Positions 24,588 to 32,865 of a stretch of DNA of 64,000 nucleotides are shown here, one piece after another. A program made the position numbers and the translations under genes. The notes beneath the pieces were generated by a model. The model ran no database searches. It was not told the DNA's origin and worked only from the letters and a program-made list of their open reading frames with translations. The stretch comes from Eubacterium sp. (GTDB lineage Bacteria > Bacillota > Clostridia > Oscillospirales > Acutalibacteraceae). The stretch's first letter is position 1. Each line of letters starts with the position of its first letter. The stretch spans positions 62,001-126,000 of the forward strand of contig JAFUEH010000010.1 in the NCBI GenBank assembly GCA_017463985.1. The letters are read 5' to 3'.

Positions 24588-25982
24588 ATGGCACAGAGAG
24601 TGTCCAATAAACGAATCATAGCATTCCTGTTCGCTGTTTTGGTGGCATTAGTGGCGATCGCTCCGTTCAGTGCTTTTGCTGAAGGGGAGGAGATCGAGCA
24701 TTACGCCACTTGGGAGGAAGCTAAGCCCGTCTATTTTCCGGACAGCACAACGACGAACATGAATGAAGTGGCGTATGCCATTGAGCAGTGTATGAACGCC
24801 GGTCTTGCCAACTATGAGGCAGGCAATATGGACGCTGCTTATAAATGTATGCAGGACGGTTATTACGGCTATTACGAGGTCTGCGGCTTTGAACGGCAGA
24901 CGATGAGCCGTATTTCAGGCGCCCGTAAAAATGAGATCGAGCTGCTCTATAAGGCTTGCCGTCAGGCTGTTAAGAAAGATCAGGGCCTTGACGTGGCGCA
25001 GGCGACGGTAGAGGAGCTGACGACGAAGCTGTATGAGGACGCGCTGCTGTTAAGCCCGACTACGGAGGCTTTTGAAAAGCTGACCGGCTCGGCAGCAGGC
25101 GGTACGACCGTCACGTCCGGTGCTTTCTTCCTGGAAGCGTTCATTATTCTGCTGCGTGAGGGTCTGGAAGCGATCCTGGTTATCGGCGGTATTATTGCAT
25201 ACCTGGTGAAATCCGGTAACAAGAAGAAGCTGAAGCCTGTTTATATCGGCTCTGTGGTGGCAATCGCGTGCAGTGCGCTGGCCACATGGGCGTTGAGTAT
25301 CCTTAAGGCGAAGAGCACGATGTTCGGCGCTTCACAAGAGGTGATCGAGGGCGTTACGGCGCTGCTTGCCGTGATGGTACTGTTCTATGTCAGCAACTGG
25401 ATGCTGAATAAATCCGAAACGGAAACCTGGAACCGTTATATTGACGACAAGGTGGAGGGCTCGGTTTCAAAGGGTAATATGTTTGCGCTTGGCTTTACGG
25501 CGTTCCTCGCTGTATTCCGTGAGGGCGCGGAGGTTATCCTGTTCTATCAGCCGATGCTGGCTGACGCACAGTCGCAGAATATCGGTTCCGGTGCGATCTG
25601 GCTGGGCGTTGTTGCCGCCGTTGCGATCCTGGCAGTTGTCTTTATTGCCATCCGCTTCTTCTCGGTCAAGCTGCCGCTCAAGCCGTTCTTCTTAGCGACC
25701 AGTATCCTGATGGCGATCATGTCGATTGCATTCCTCGGCTCCGGTATCAAGGAACTGCTGGAGGGCGACGCGATCAACCTGTGGAATGTCCATATTCCGA
25801 TTCTGTCAGACCTTGTTGCTAAGATTCCTGAAAACGACGTGCTCGATACCTTCGGTATTTATCCGCATATCGAAACCGTTGTACCGCAGCTGATCCTGCT
25901 TGTGATTACGGTCATTCTGTTTATTATCGCTCAGAAGAAAAACAAGAAGATCAAGAAAGAGGCTGCCGAAAAGGCCGAATAA
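24588..25982 (+). CDS. FTR1-family iron permease (EfeU/FetM-like)
   Basis: The 464-residue protein has a signal peptide (about 1-31), an extracytoplasmic helical domain (about 32-175) and a seven-helix FTR1 permease. The two iron-handling motifs are REGLE at 190-194 and REGAE at 312-316, as expected for a working FTR1 channel. It transports iron across the membrane, typically oxidised iron delivered by a partner. The partner here is the P19-like lipoprotein 69 bp downstream, reproducing the FetM-FetP pair. ATG 24588 has GGAGG 10 nt before it. Two operator copies in the leader predict tight iron control. Confidence 0.92.
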   Translation: MAQRVSNKRIIAFLFAVLVALVAIAPFSAFAEGEEIEHYATWEEAKPVYFPDSTTTNMNEVAYAIEQCMNAGLANYEAGNMDAAYKCMQDGYYGYYEVCGFERQTMSRISGARKNEIELLYKACRQAVKKDQGLDVAQATVEELTTKLYEDALLLSPTTEAFEKLTGSAAGGTTVTSGAFFLEAFIILLREGLEAILVIGGIIAYLVKSGNKKKLKPVYIGSVVAIACSALATWALSILKAKSTMFGASQEVIEGVTALLAVMVLFYVSNWMLNKSETETWNRYIDDKVEGSVSKGNMFALGFTAFLAVFREGAEVILFYQPMLADAQSQNIGSGAIWLGVVAAVAILAVVFIAIRFFSVKLPLKPFFLATSILMAIMSIAFLGSGIKELLEGDAINLWNVHIPILSDLVAKIPENDVLDTFGIYPHIETVVPQLILLVITVILFIIAQKKNKKIKKEAAEKAE

Positions 25983-26051
25983 ATTCAGATTTAACTCTTA
26001 TGACATAAAAGAGTAAATTATAAATTAGTTCTTTTGAAAGGAGAAAAAATT

Positions 26052-26708
26052 ATGTCAAAGAAAATGAAGAGCATTATCGCCGTTCTGCTTGCTGTAGCTA
26101 TGATCGCTGTTGTATTTGTAGCTTGCTCCAACAAGAACACGAATGACGCTGAGGAGACCACCCCTGCTGCTGAGGATGCGGTTGTTACCGATGCTGCTGA
26201 GGAAGAGGAAGAAGACGCCGGCTTTACCGAAATCCCGATCTTTGAGGATTATGAGTTTGAAGGCTTCTGCAACCTTTCCGCTGTTTACTTCCAGCCGGTT
26301 CCGATGAGCGATGGCACAAAGGCTGAGGATTATGACATCCACCTTGAGGCTGACATCTCTGCTCTTGAGAACGAATTCGGTTATGAGCTTGGCTCTTGGA
26401 TTCCTTATCTGACAGTGGATTACGATGTAATCGGTGCTGACGGCGTTAGCGTTGCTCAGGGTACCTTCATGGAAATGGCTGCTTCTGACGGCCCGCACTA
26501 CGGTGCTAACATTAAGCTTCCTGATGCCGGTACTTACAGCCTGAAGATCACACTTCACAGCCCTGCAGACAACGATTATCTGCTTCATACCGACTCTCTG
26601 ACCGGCCCTGGCGCTCAGTCCTTTGATGAAGTTTTCACCAACGGCGTACTTGAGTACACCTTTGAAGGCTGGAACTACGAAGGTCCTGTGCCGATCCCGG
26701 CTAACTAA
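26052..26708 (+). CDS. P19/Tpd-like iron-binding lipoprotein
   Basis: The 218-residue lipoprotein has a lipobox Cys at residue 25 and an acidic linker (about 30-60), followed by the Tpd/P19 beta-sandwich. The metal ligands of P19 are recognisable: Met in QPVPM, His in DIHLEAD, His in GPHYGAN and His in TLHSP. P19 proteins bind Cu and Fe and feed FTR1 permeases. Start: ATG 26052 after AAAGGAG; the in-frame TTG at 26034 overlaps that site. A terminator follows, so FTR1 and P19 form one unit, with a small AAGAGT hairpin (25994-26014) between them. Confidence 0.9.
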   Translation: MSKKMKSIIAVLLAVAMIAVVFVACSNKNTNDAEETTPAAEDAVVTDAAEEEEEDAGFTEIPIFEDYEFEGFCNLSAVYFQPVPMSDGTKAEDYDIHLEADISALENEFGYELGSWIPYLTVDYDVIGADGVSVAQGTFMEMAASDGPHYGANIKLPDAGTYSLKITLHSPADNDYLLHTDSLTGPGAQSFDEVFTNGVLEYTFEGWNYEGPVPIPAN

Positions 26709-26728
26709 GCGATTATCAATTATACTGA

Positions 26729-26757
26729 AAAGCTGTCCGTTTTCGGACAGCTTTTTT
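26729..26757 (+). terminator. Rho-independent terminator
   Basis: An 11-bp stem (26729-26739 with 26744-26754), a TTTT loop and T6. Confidence 0.9.
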
Positions 26758-26792
26758 GTGCGTATTTTTATTTATATTTATAGAAAAAATTG

Positions 26793-26820
26793 TTGATTTT
26801 TTTTAATAAAGTATTATAAT
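26793..26820 (+). promoter_or_regulatory. Promoter of the DUF2318-to-FrdB operon
   Basis: TTGATT (26793-26798), a 16-bp spacer and a perfect TATAAT (26815-26820). Confidence 0.7.
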
Positions 26821-26824
26821 AGCA

Positions 26825-26848
26825 TTGAGTTATCTATTGCTAACTCAA
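26825..26848. promoter_or_regulatory. Shared dyad operator, site 4
   Basis: Arms TTGAGTTA (26825-26832) and TAACTCAA (26841-26848) are perfectly complementary. The core is GTTAT-N6-CTAAC. It starts 5 bp after the -10 box. Confidence 0.68.
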
Positions 26849-26871
26849 ATTCCGCCATCGAGGTAAAAAAT

Positions 26872-28146
26872 ATGCTGAAATACTTGGTGTTATTAACAAG
26901 CGATCTAATGTCGGCAGGGATCATTATCGGAATGCTCTTTGCTTACATAAAATATAATTTCAAGGAAATCGGAAGGAAAATACTGATCGGCGCGTTCGGC
27001 TTCTCAGTCGTCGCGTCTGCCGTGATGACAGCGCTGCTGAATACGCGTAATGCCTTTAGCCAAAAAATGAATATCGGTTATCTGGCGTATATCAATATCA
27101 CCCTATTTGCAATTTTCTTGCTGGCCTATCTCTTGCTGATCGTTTTCGGTATTACGCCGGTTCGCAAAAAGACGAAGGCCGTCGGTGAGATGATCACGTT
27201 TGTGGCAGCGTCGCTGATGATATTTGTGCTTTGCTTTTATAAGCTGCCGACGGTATTTGCCTATCCGTTCCACTTTGATTTGTCGGACAATACCGTCCTG
27301 TCTACCGACTTTATTTACCGTTTTCTTGGCTGTACCTTCGGTTTCCTGCTTTCCCTTATTTCCGCCGTTGCTGCCTATAAGGCTGAAAAGGTGCTAAAGC
27401 AGCCGCTGAATAAGGTTTTCCTGTTTGTGATCATGTTCATTCAGGCATTTTGCTTTGTGGGTACCGGCGTACAGCTGCTGCGGCAGAGAAGGCTGATCCC
27501 GCAGTCAACGCTGGCATTTAAGCTGATCATGCTGGTGAATAACTACTATGAATATTTCATCATTGCGATCGTTGTCGTTGCCTTGATGGCCGCTGTTTAT
27601 CTGTATTTTGATAACCGGAAGGTGAAGGAGGAATATGCCAACTCTGCACAGCTGCGGAAAATTAAGGCACGGATGAGACGGCAAAGACGTTGGTCAGTAG
27701 TGCTGCTGGTGTGCACCGTATTGGCGGTAGTTAACCTGACAGCGATCGATGCCTATAATAACAAAGAGCCTGACGAGGCGCCTGTTGAGGAGTGTATCGA
27801 CGAGGGTGACAACCTGATTGTACCGTACTCCATGGTAGAGGACGGACACCTTCATCGCTTCGGTTACACGACAGAGGATGGCATCCAGGTGAAGTTTATT
27901 GTCGTACAAAAGCCCGGCTCCGCCACTTACGGCGTCGGCCTGGATGCGTGCGATATCTGCGGCGACGCAGGCTATTATGAGAGAGACGATCAGATTGTAT
28001 GCAGACGCTGTGATGTTGTGATGAACAAGAATACCATCGGCTTTAAAGGCGGCTGTAACCCGATCGTGATTGAGTACAGTGTGGAGGACGGACAGATTAT
28101 TGTGCCAAAATCCACGCTGGTGGAACATCAGGATGAGTTTAAGTAA
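26872..28146 (+). CDS. DUF2318 Fe-S-type membrane protein (FlsA/Cj1660-like)
   Basis: The 424-residue protein has about eight membrane helices (1-265), another at about 280-300, and an extracytoplasmic DUF2318 domain. That domain carries CDICG...CRRC (about 358-382) followed by GGCNP; these cysteines are thought to hold a metal or Fe-S centre. DUF2318 proteins are constant companions of FTR1/P19, FtsX permeases and an ATPase in the P19 (Campylobacter) and FetMP-Fls (enterobacterial) iron systems. It opens the long operon under operator site 4. Confidence 0.88.
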   Translation: MLKYLVLLTSDLMSAGIIIGMLFAYIKYNFKEIGRKILIGAFGFSVVASAVMTALLNTRNAFSQKMNIGYLAYINITLFAIFLLAYLLLIVFGITPVRKKTKAVGEMITFVAASLMIFVLCFYKLPTVFAYPFHFDLSDNTVLSTDFIYRFLGCTFGFLLSLISAVAAYKAEKVLKQPLNKVFLFVIMFIQAFCFVGTGVQLLRQRRLIPQSTLAFKLIMLVNNYYEYFIIAIVVVALMAAVYLYFDNRKVKEEYANSAQLRKIKARMRRQRRWSVVLLVCTVLAVVNLTAIDAYNNKEPDEAPVEECIDEGDNLIVPYSMVEDGHLHRFGYTTEDGIQVKFIVVQKPGSATYGVGLDACDICGDAGYYERDDQIVCRRCDVVMNKNTIGFKGGCNPIVIEYSVEDGQIIVPKSTLVEHQDEFK

Positions 28147-28158
28147 GGAGGTGCTGAT

Positions 28159-29448
28159 ATGTTTTTACGAATGGTAAGAGGCGCACTCTTCCGTCAAAAG
28201 GGCAAAATGCTGATGATTGCATTTACCATTCTGCTCGGCGCTTCGCTGGCAACGGCCATGCTGAACGTCATGCTGGATGTAGGCGATAAGGTCAATCAGG
28301 AGCTGAAGGCTTACGGTGCCAATATTACGGTTGTTCCTAAGGAAAACAGCGTGATCGACGATATCTATGAATTAGAGGGCGATGACCGTGATGAAATCAA
28401 AAGCGCCTACCTCAAAGAGGAGGAGCTCGGTAAAATAAAAACGATTTTCTGGGCCTTTAATATTGTTGATTTTGCGCCGTTTATTGATTCGACCGTCACG
28501 CTCAACGGTACGGATGTGACGGTGGTCGGCTCATGGTATAACCACCACCTGGCTTTGCCGACCGGCGAGGAGTTGGACACCGGTGTAACGAACCTCCGCT
28601 CGTGGTGGGAGATCACGGACGGCGAATGGCTGGACGAGCAAAAAAATGAAAATGGCGTGATGGTCGGTACACTATTGGCTGCCTCGCAAGGAATACACGT
28701 AGGCGATACGATTACACTCTCCGGTAAAGCGGCGCAGAAGGAGCTGCAGGTTGTCGGTATCTTCGATTGCGGTTCGGATGAGGATAATCAGCTGTTCACC
28801 TCGCTCGATAATGCGCAGCTGCTGTCCGGAACGGACGGACTGTTATCCAGTATTGAAGTCAGTGCGCTGACAACGCCTGATAACGAATTAGCCAGAAAAG
28901 CGGCCAAGGATCCTAGCTCGCTTTCTATTGCCGACTATGAAACCTGGTATTGTACCGCGTATGCCAGCTCGATCTGTTATCAGATTCAGGAGGTCATCAC
29001 GGATTCCGTCGCTTCTCCTGTACGGCAGGTGGCAGAGTCGGAAGGTGCGATCATGGAAAAAACCGAGCTGCTGATGATATTAATTACGATTTTGTCGTTG
29101 GTCGGCTCTGCGCTGGGTATTTCTAACCTGGTAACGGCGAGCGTGATGGAGCGCTCTAACGAAATCGGCCTGTTGAAGGCGGTCGGTGCAAAGGACGGCG
29201 CGGTGTCGGCGCTGGTGCTGACAGAAATTATGATCACCGCGATTATCGGCGGTGTGGCTGGCTATTTCCTGGGCTACGGCTTTGCTCAAATTATCGGCCA
29301 AACCGTGTTTGGCTCGGCAATCGAGATGAAGCTGCTGGTGATTCCGATCGTAGCGGTGCTGATCGTTGTGGTGACGCTGTTCGGCAGTATTCCTGCCATC
29401 AGAACACTCCTGCGCATGAAGCCGGCGGAGGTATTACACGGCCGTTAA
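28159..29448 (+). CDS. FtsX-type permease 1 (FlsB/C-like)
   Basis: A 429-residue permease with an N-terminal helix (about 15-38), an extracytoplasmic MacB-like domain (about 40-300) and three C-terminal helices with the conserved GLLKAVGAKDG cytoplasmic loop. It sits 12 bp after DUF2318, as in Campylobacter cj1660-cj1661. It is probably paired with the second permease and the following ATPase. Confidence 0.88.
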   Translation: MFLRMVRGALFRQKGKMLMIAFTILLGASLATAMLNVMLDVGDKVNQELKAYGANITVVPKENSVIDDIYELEGDDRDEIKSAYLKEEELGKIKTIFWAFNIVDFAPFIDSTVTLNGTDVTVVGSWYNHHLALPTGEELDTGVTNLRSWWEITDGEWLDEQKNENGVMVGTLLAASQGIHVGDTITLSGKAAQKELQVVGIFDCGSDEDNQLFTSLDNAQLLSGTDGLLSSIEVSALTTPDNELARKAAKDPSSLSIADYETWYCTAYASSICYQIQEVITDSVASPVRQVAESEGAIMEKTELLMILITILSLVGSALGISNLVTASVMERSNEIGLLKAVGAKDGAVSALVLTEIMITAIIGGVAGYFLGYGFAQIIGQTVFGSAIEMKLLVIPIVAVLIVVVTLFGSIPAIRTLLRMKPAEVLHGR

Positions 29449-29455
29449 GGCTTCC

Positions 29456-29476
29456 GCAGGGCAATTATTGTCCTGC
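29456..29476 (+). other. Intercistronic hairpin
   Basis: An 8-bp stem with one wobble (29456-29463 with 29469-29476) and no T tract. It probably tunes mRNA stability between the two permease genes; not a terminator. Confidence 0.45.
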
Positions 29477-29505
29477 TGCAGAACGATAAATGATGGGAGA
29501 ATAAA

Positions 29506-30690
29506 ATGATGCAAAAGCGAAAAATGTTTTTCCGTATGATAACGGCCTCGCTGATACGGCGGCGTTCCAGAATGTTCGTTGCCCTGCTGGCGATCGCTGT
29601 TGGTGCTACGATCCTGTCCGGCTTGACGACGATCTATTATGATGTGCCAAAGCAGATGGGTGAGCAGTTCCGTAATTACGGTGCGAACATGATATTTGTT
29701 GCCTCTGCCGAATCAGAGGGACTGACAAAGGAAAATACGGAAGCCGCACTGGGCTATATTAAGGACGACCAAATGGTCGGCGTTGCACCGTATCGCTACG
29801 AAACGGTAACGGTGAACGAGCAGCCAGTGATTGTAGCCGGTACGGATTTTGAAGCGGTTCAGAAAACCAGTCCTTATTGGTATATTGACGGTGAATGGCC
29901 TTCGGCTGACGGACAAATACTGGTAGGTAAGGAAACCGCAGAGCTGCTTTCTGTCAAGCTTGGTGATACGCTGACCATGACCTATTCAAAGGAAGCAGTG
30001 GAGAACCCTGATCAACCTGCTGATACTGACAGAAGCCAAAACGAGGACGCTGTTAATTTGCCGTTCACGGTGCAGGGTATTCTTGACACCGGCGGCAAGG
30101 AGGAGTCTTATGTATTCATGTCGCTGGCTGACGTGGCAGCGCTGACAGGCGATGACGGCACTTATGATGTGGTTGAGCTTTCTGTATCCGCCACGCAGGA
30201 CGAGCTGGAGGATTATGTCAATACGATCACAGACGGTGTTGCCTCAGTGACGCCGCGTTTGGTAAAGCGCGTGACCCAGTCCGAGACAACGGTACTGTCG
30301 AAACTGCAGTCGCTGGTACTGCTTGTGACGATCGTGGTACTGCTGCTGATGATGATCTGCGTGGCGACTACGATGATGGCGGTGGTAACGGAGCGCCGTA
30401 AGGAGATAGGACTGCGTAAGTCGCTTGGCGCTTCCAACGGCAGCATCGTGGCAGAATTTTTAGGCGAAGGAATGCTGCTCGGCGCTGTGGGCGGTCTGCT
30501 TGGCTCTGTGCTTGGCTTTGTATTTGCACAGGCAGTCAGCGTGAATGTATTCAACAGCACGATCACCTTCCGGCCGCTGTTAGTACCGATAACTATATTT
30601 GCCTCAATCTTTGTCACCGGCGCAGCCTGTCTGCTGCCTGTCAGAAATGCTACTGAGGTTGATCCGGCTCTTGTACTGAAGGGCGAATAA
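29506..30690 (+). CDS. FtsX-type permease 2 (FlsC-like)
   Basis: A 394-residue permease with the same topology as its neighbour: helix about 20-42, extracytoplasmic domain about 45-255 and three C-terminal helices, with the ERRKEIGLRKSLGAS loop. ATG 29506 and ATG 29509 are both possible. The ATPase follows 13 bp later. Two distinct FtsX permeases with one ATPase is the known Fls arrangement. Confidence 0.88.
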   Translation: MMQKRKMFFRMITASLIRRRSRMFVALLAIAVGATILSGLTTIYYDVPKQMGEQFRNYGANMIFVASAESEGLTKENTEAALGYIKDDQMVGVAPYRYETVTVNEQPVIVAGTDFEAVQKTSPYWYIDGEWPSADGQILVGKETAELLSVKLGDTLTMTYSKEAVENPDQPADTDRSQNEDAVNLPFTVQGILDTGGKEESYVFMSLADVAALTGDDGTYDVVELSVSATQDELEDYVNTITDGVASVTPRLVKRVTQSETTVLSKLQSLVLLVTIVVLLLMMICVATTMMAVVTERRKEIGLRKSLGASNGSIVAEFLGEGMLLGAVGGLLGSVLGFVFAQAVSVNVFNSTITFRPLLVPITIFASIFVTGAACLLPVRNATEVDPALVLKGE

Positions 30691-30703
30691 GGAGGATAAC
30701 AAG

Positions 30704-31405
30704 ATGAGTTTACTTGAATTAAAAAATGTTTCCAAAATATACGGCCCGCTGAAGGCGCTTGACGATGTCAGCCTGAAGGTGGAAAAGGGCGACTGGGTAG
30801 CAATCATGGGTCCGTCAGGCTCCGGTAAAAGCACGATGATGAATATTATCAGCTGTCTGGATAAGCCTTCGCTCGGTGAAGTACTGCTGGACGGCGTGGA
30901 TATTGCGAAGGAAAGCTCTAAAAATCTGACGGAGATCAGACGCGATAAAATCGGCTTGATCTTCCAGCAGTTCCACCTTGTGAATTATCTGACCGCGGTT
31001 GAAAATGTTATGGTGGCGCAGTATTACCACAGTATGCCCGATGAGAAGGAGGCGCTGGAGGCGCTCGAACGTGTCGGACTGCGCGACAGAGCAAAGCATC
31101 TTCCGAGCCAGCTGTCCGGCGGTGAGCAGCAGCGTGTTTGTATTGCGCGTGCGCTGATTAATCATCCGGAGATCATTTTGGCGGATGAACCGACAGGTAA
31201 CCTGGACGAAGCGAATGAAAATATTGTGCTGGATCTGTTCCGTCAGCTCCATGAGGAGGGAACGACACTGATCGTCGTTACTCACGATCCGGAAGTCGGT
31301 GAAGTGGCGCAGCGCACGATCGTATTAAATCACGGTAAAATCGATCGGGAGATTATTAACGAGAATTTTGGTAAAGAGACAGAGGAGGCACATGATGAAG
31401 CTTAA
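30704..31405 (+). CDS. ABC ATPase of Fls-like transporter
   Basis: A 233-residue ATPase with Walker A GPSGSGKST (about 37), the Q-loop in IFQQFHLV, signature LSGGEQQR (about 140), Walker B IILADEPTGNLDEA (about 160) and VTHD. It is of the MacB/LolD class and fits the two FtsX permeases upstream. The last 11 bp overlap the FMN-protein gene. Confidence 0.9.
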   Translation: MSLLELKNVSKIYGPLKALDDVSLKVEKGDWVAIMGPSGSGKSTMMNIISCLDKPSLGEVLLDGVDIAKESSKNLTEIRRDKIGLIFQQFHLVNYLTAVENVMVAQYYHSMPDEKEALEALERVGLRDRAKHLPSQLSGGEQQRVCIARALINHPEIILADEPTGNLDEANENIVLDLFRQLHEEGTTLIVVTHDPEVGEVAQRTIVLNHGKIDREIINENFGKETEEAHDEA

Positions 31406-31835
31406 GAAAGCAGTAGCAGTGTTGTTGGCTGTTACCTTGATTGCGTTTGCCTTTGCCGGCTGCGGCGCTAAAACGTATGCAGACGGTACGTATACCGGTA
31501 AGAGCAGCGTCTATGACGATAATAACGGTGAGGGCGACGGCTACGGTGAGGTAACCATTACCATTACGGACGGAAAAATTACCGCCTGCGAATTCAATAC
31601 TTATGAAACGAACGGCGATCTCAAGGACGAGGAATATGGTATGCAGAACGGAGAGATCGCTAATCAGGATTATTATAACAAGGCGCAAAAGGCGCTTGCA
31701 GGCTCTAAGGAATATGCCAAGTTGCTCGTAGAGACCGGCGATTATCATTCCATCGACGCGATCAGCGGCGCAACGATCTCTTACGATCAGTTTATGGAAG
31801 CCGTTGACGACGCCCTTTCACAGGCAGAGGAATAA
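31395..31835 (+). CDS. FMN-binding lipoprotein
   Basis: A 146-residue lipoprotein: signal peptide with the lipobox Cys in FAFAGC (residue 22), then an FMN_bind domain. The C-terminal DAISGATIS motif is the site where ApbE-type flavin transferases attach FMN to the Thr. Such proteins carry electrons on the outer face of the membrane in Rnf, NQR and extracellular electron transfer systems. ATG 31395 is preferred because AGGAGG at 31383-31388 is correctly spaced; ATG 31392 is too close. No ApbE gene is in the window. Its place in an iron operon suggests reduction of iron or of a carrier. Confidence 0.87.
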   Translation: MKLKKAVAVLLAVTLIAFAFAGCGAKTYADGTYTGKSSVYDDNNGEGDGYGEVTITITDGKITACEFNTYETNGDLKDEEYGMQNGEIANQDYYNKAQKALAGSKEYAKLLVETGDYHSIDAISGATISYDQFMEAVDDALSQAEE

Positions 31836-31837
31836 GC

Positions 31838-32329
31838 ATGAAAGCAGTAGCGCGCTGGCTGATGCGTATTGCGGTGCTGGTGCTGATTCTCGGAATTCCG
31901 TTTACGGCCTTAGGCGGTATGTCGTTACTGCGCAGCGACGGCGCCGACGCGGTTTCTTCCGCTACCGCTTATACCTTTGATCCGAACGATGTGTCGGGGG
32001 AATATGTCGTCTTTATTAATAATGAGCGCCATCCGGACACGTTGATGGTATGGGAGTCATTCTTTAAGGGAGAGGATATTCCTGTTGTGCTCGACGATAT
32101 ATCATGCCTGATTTGTAACGGCGATACGTTGGCGGCGGACTATGCTGAGATTTGTCAGGCCAGGCTGCCTGAAAATCAAATGACGGTAAAAAGCGATACC
32201 AGCCTGTTGGTGTTGTCAAAGGGTGAATACAGACAGTTTGACATTATTATTTTGTCAAAGGAGCTGGCGGAGGCCTACGGGGCTGAATCTGTCAGCGGTC
32301 AGGGTATCACAACGGTAAATGTAATATGA
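31838..32329 (+). CDS. Unknown membrane-anchored extracytoplasmic protein
   Basis: A 163-residue protein with an N-terminal helix (about 8-30) and an extracytoplasmic domain of about 130 residues that contains an SCLIC cysteine pair (near residue 90) and a third Cys soon after (near 108). I do not recognise a family. It lies 2 bp after the FMN lipoprotein and overlaps the next gene by 4 bp, so it is an integral part of the operon and probably a partner in the electron-transfer module. It is not homologous in any visible way to thioredoxin-like proteins that end the P19 operon elsewhere, though the Cys pair could play a similar redox role. Confidence 0.7.
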   Translation: MKAVARWLMRIAVLVLILGIPFTALGGMSLLRSDGADAVSSATAYTFDPNDVSGEYVVFINNERHPDTLMVWESFFKGEDIPVVLDDISCLICNGDTLAADYAEICQARLPENQMTVKSDTSLLVLSKGEYRQFDIIILSKELAEAYGAESVSGQGITTVNVI

Positions 32330-32865
32330 GAAAAGCGAACGCAGTTATCAGCCATTGTATTTTGGTGTTGTTTTTAATACACGGTGTGCTGGGAGCCTTC
32401 AACCTGATGGGTGTAGGCTCTGTTACGACGCGCGTGATTGCATGGACGATGGTCGGATTGATCGCGGTTCATACCGTTTTGGGGACCGTTCTGACGGCAC
32501 AGACGCTGCAGGCGCAGAAACGGGCCGGTACCGCCTATTGGAAGGAAAATAGGCTGTTTTGGGCCAGACGCCTCAGCGGTTTTGTGATCATGGTGCTGAT
32601 CTGTTTTCATATCCTTGCGTTCAGCGGCGTGAGCGCTGCCCATTATCGCTTGCCGCAGTTTGATGTATTTCAGCTGATTACGCAAATATTGCTGGTGCTT
32701 GCGATCGCTTTTCATGTTATCACTAATGTCAAACCGATGCTGATTTCGTTCGGCATCAAGCGGCTGAAGCCGCGGGTCAATGACTTGGTGTTTTGGATTG
32801 CGGCGTTATTACTGGTGATGGCAATCGCCTTTATCCTGTACTATGTAAGGTGGCGCGCAGTATGA
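32326..32865 (+). CDS. Cytochrome-b-like five-helix membrane protein
   Basis: A 179-residue protein with five membrane helices (about 5-27, 34-56, 80-100, 115-135 and 155-175). Histidines sit inside or at the ends of helices (10, 19, 48, about 95, about 106 and about 129), as in di-heme cytochrome b anchors of succinate dehydrogenase/fumarate reductase. The two following genes are the flavoprotein and Fe-S subunits of such a complex, which supports this role. No sequence match to a named family is claimed. It overlaps genes on both sides by 4 bp. Confidence 0.65.
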   Translation: MRKANAVISHCILVLFLIHGVLGAFNLMGVGSVTTRVIAWTMVGLIAVHTVLGTVLTAQTLQAQKRAGTAYWKENRLFWARRLSGFVIMVLICFHILAFSGVSAAHYRLPQFDVFQLITQILLVLAIAFHVITNVKPMLISFGIKRLKPRVNDLVFWIAALLLVMAIAFILYYVRWRAV

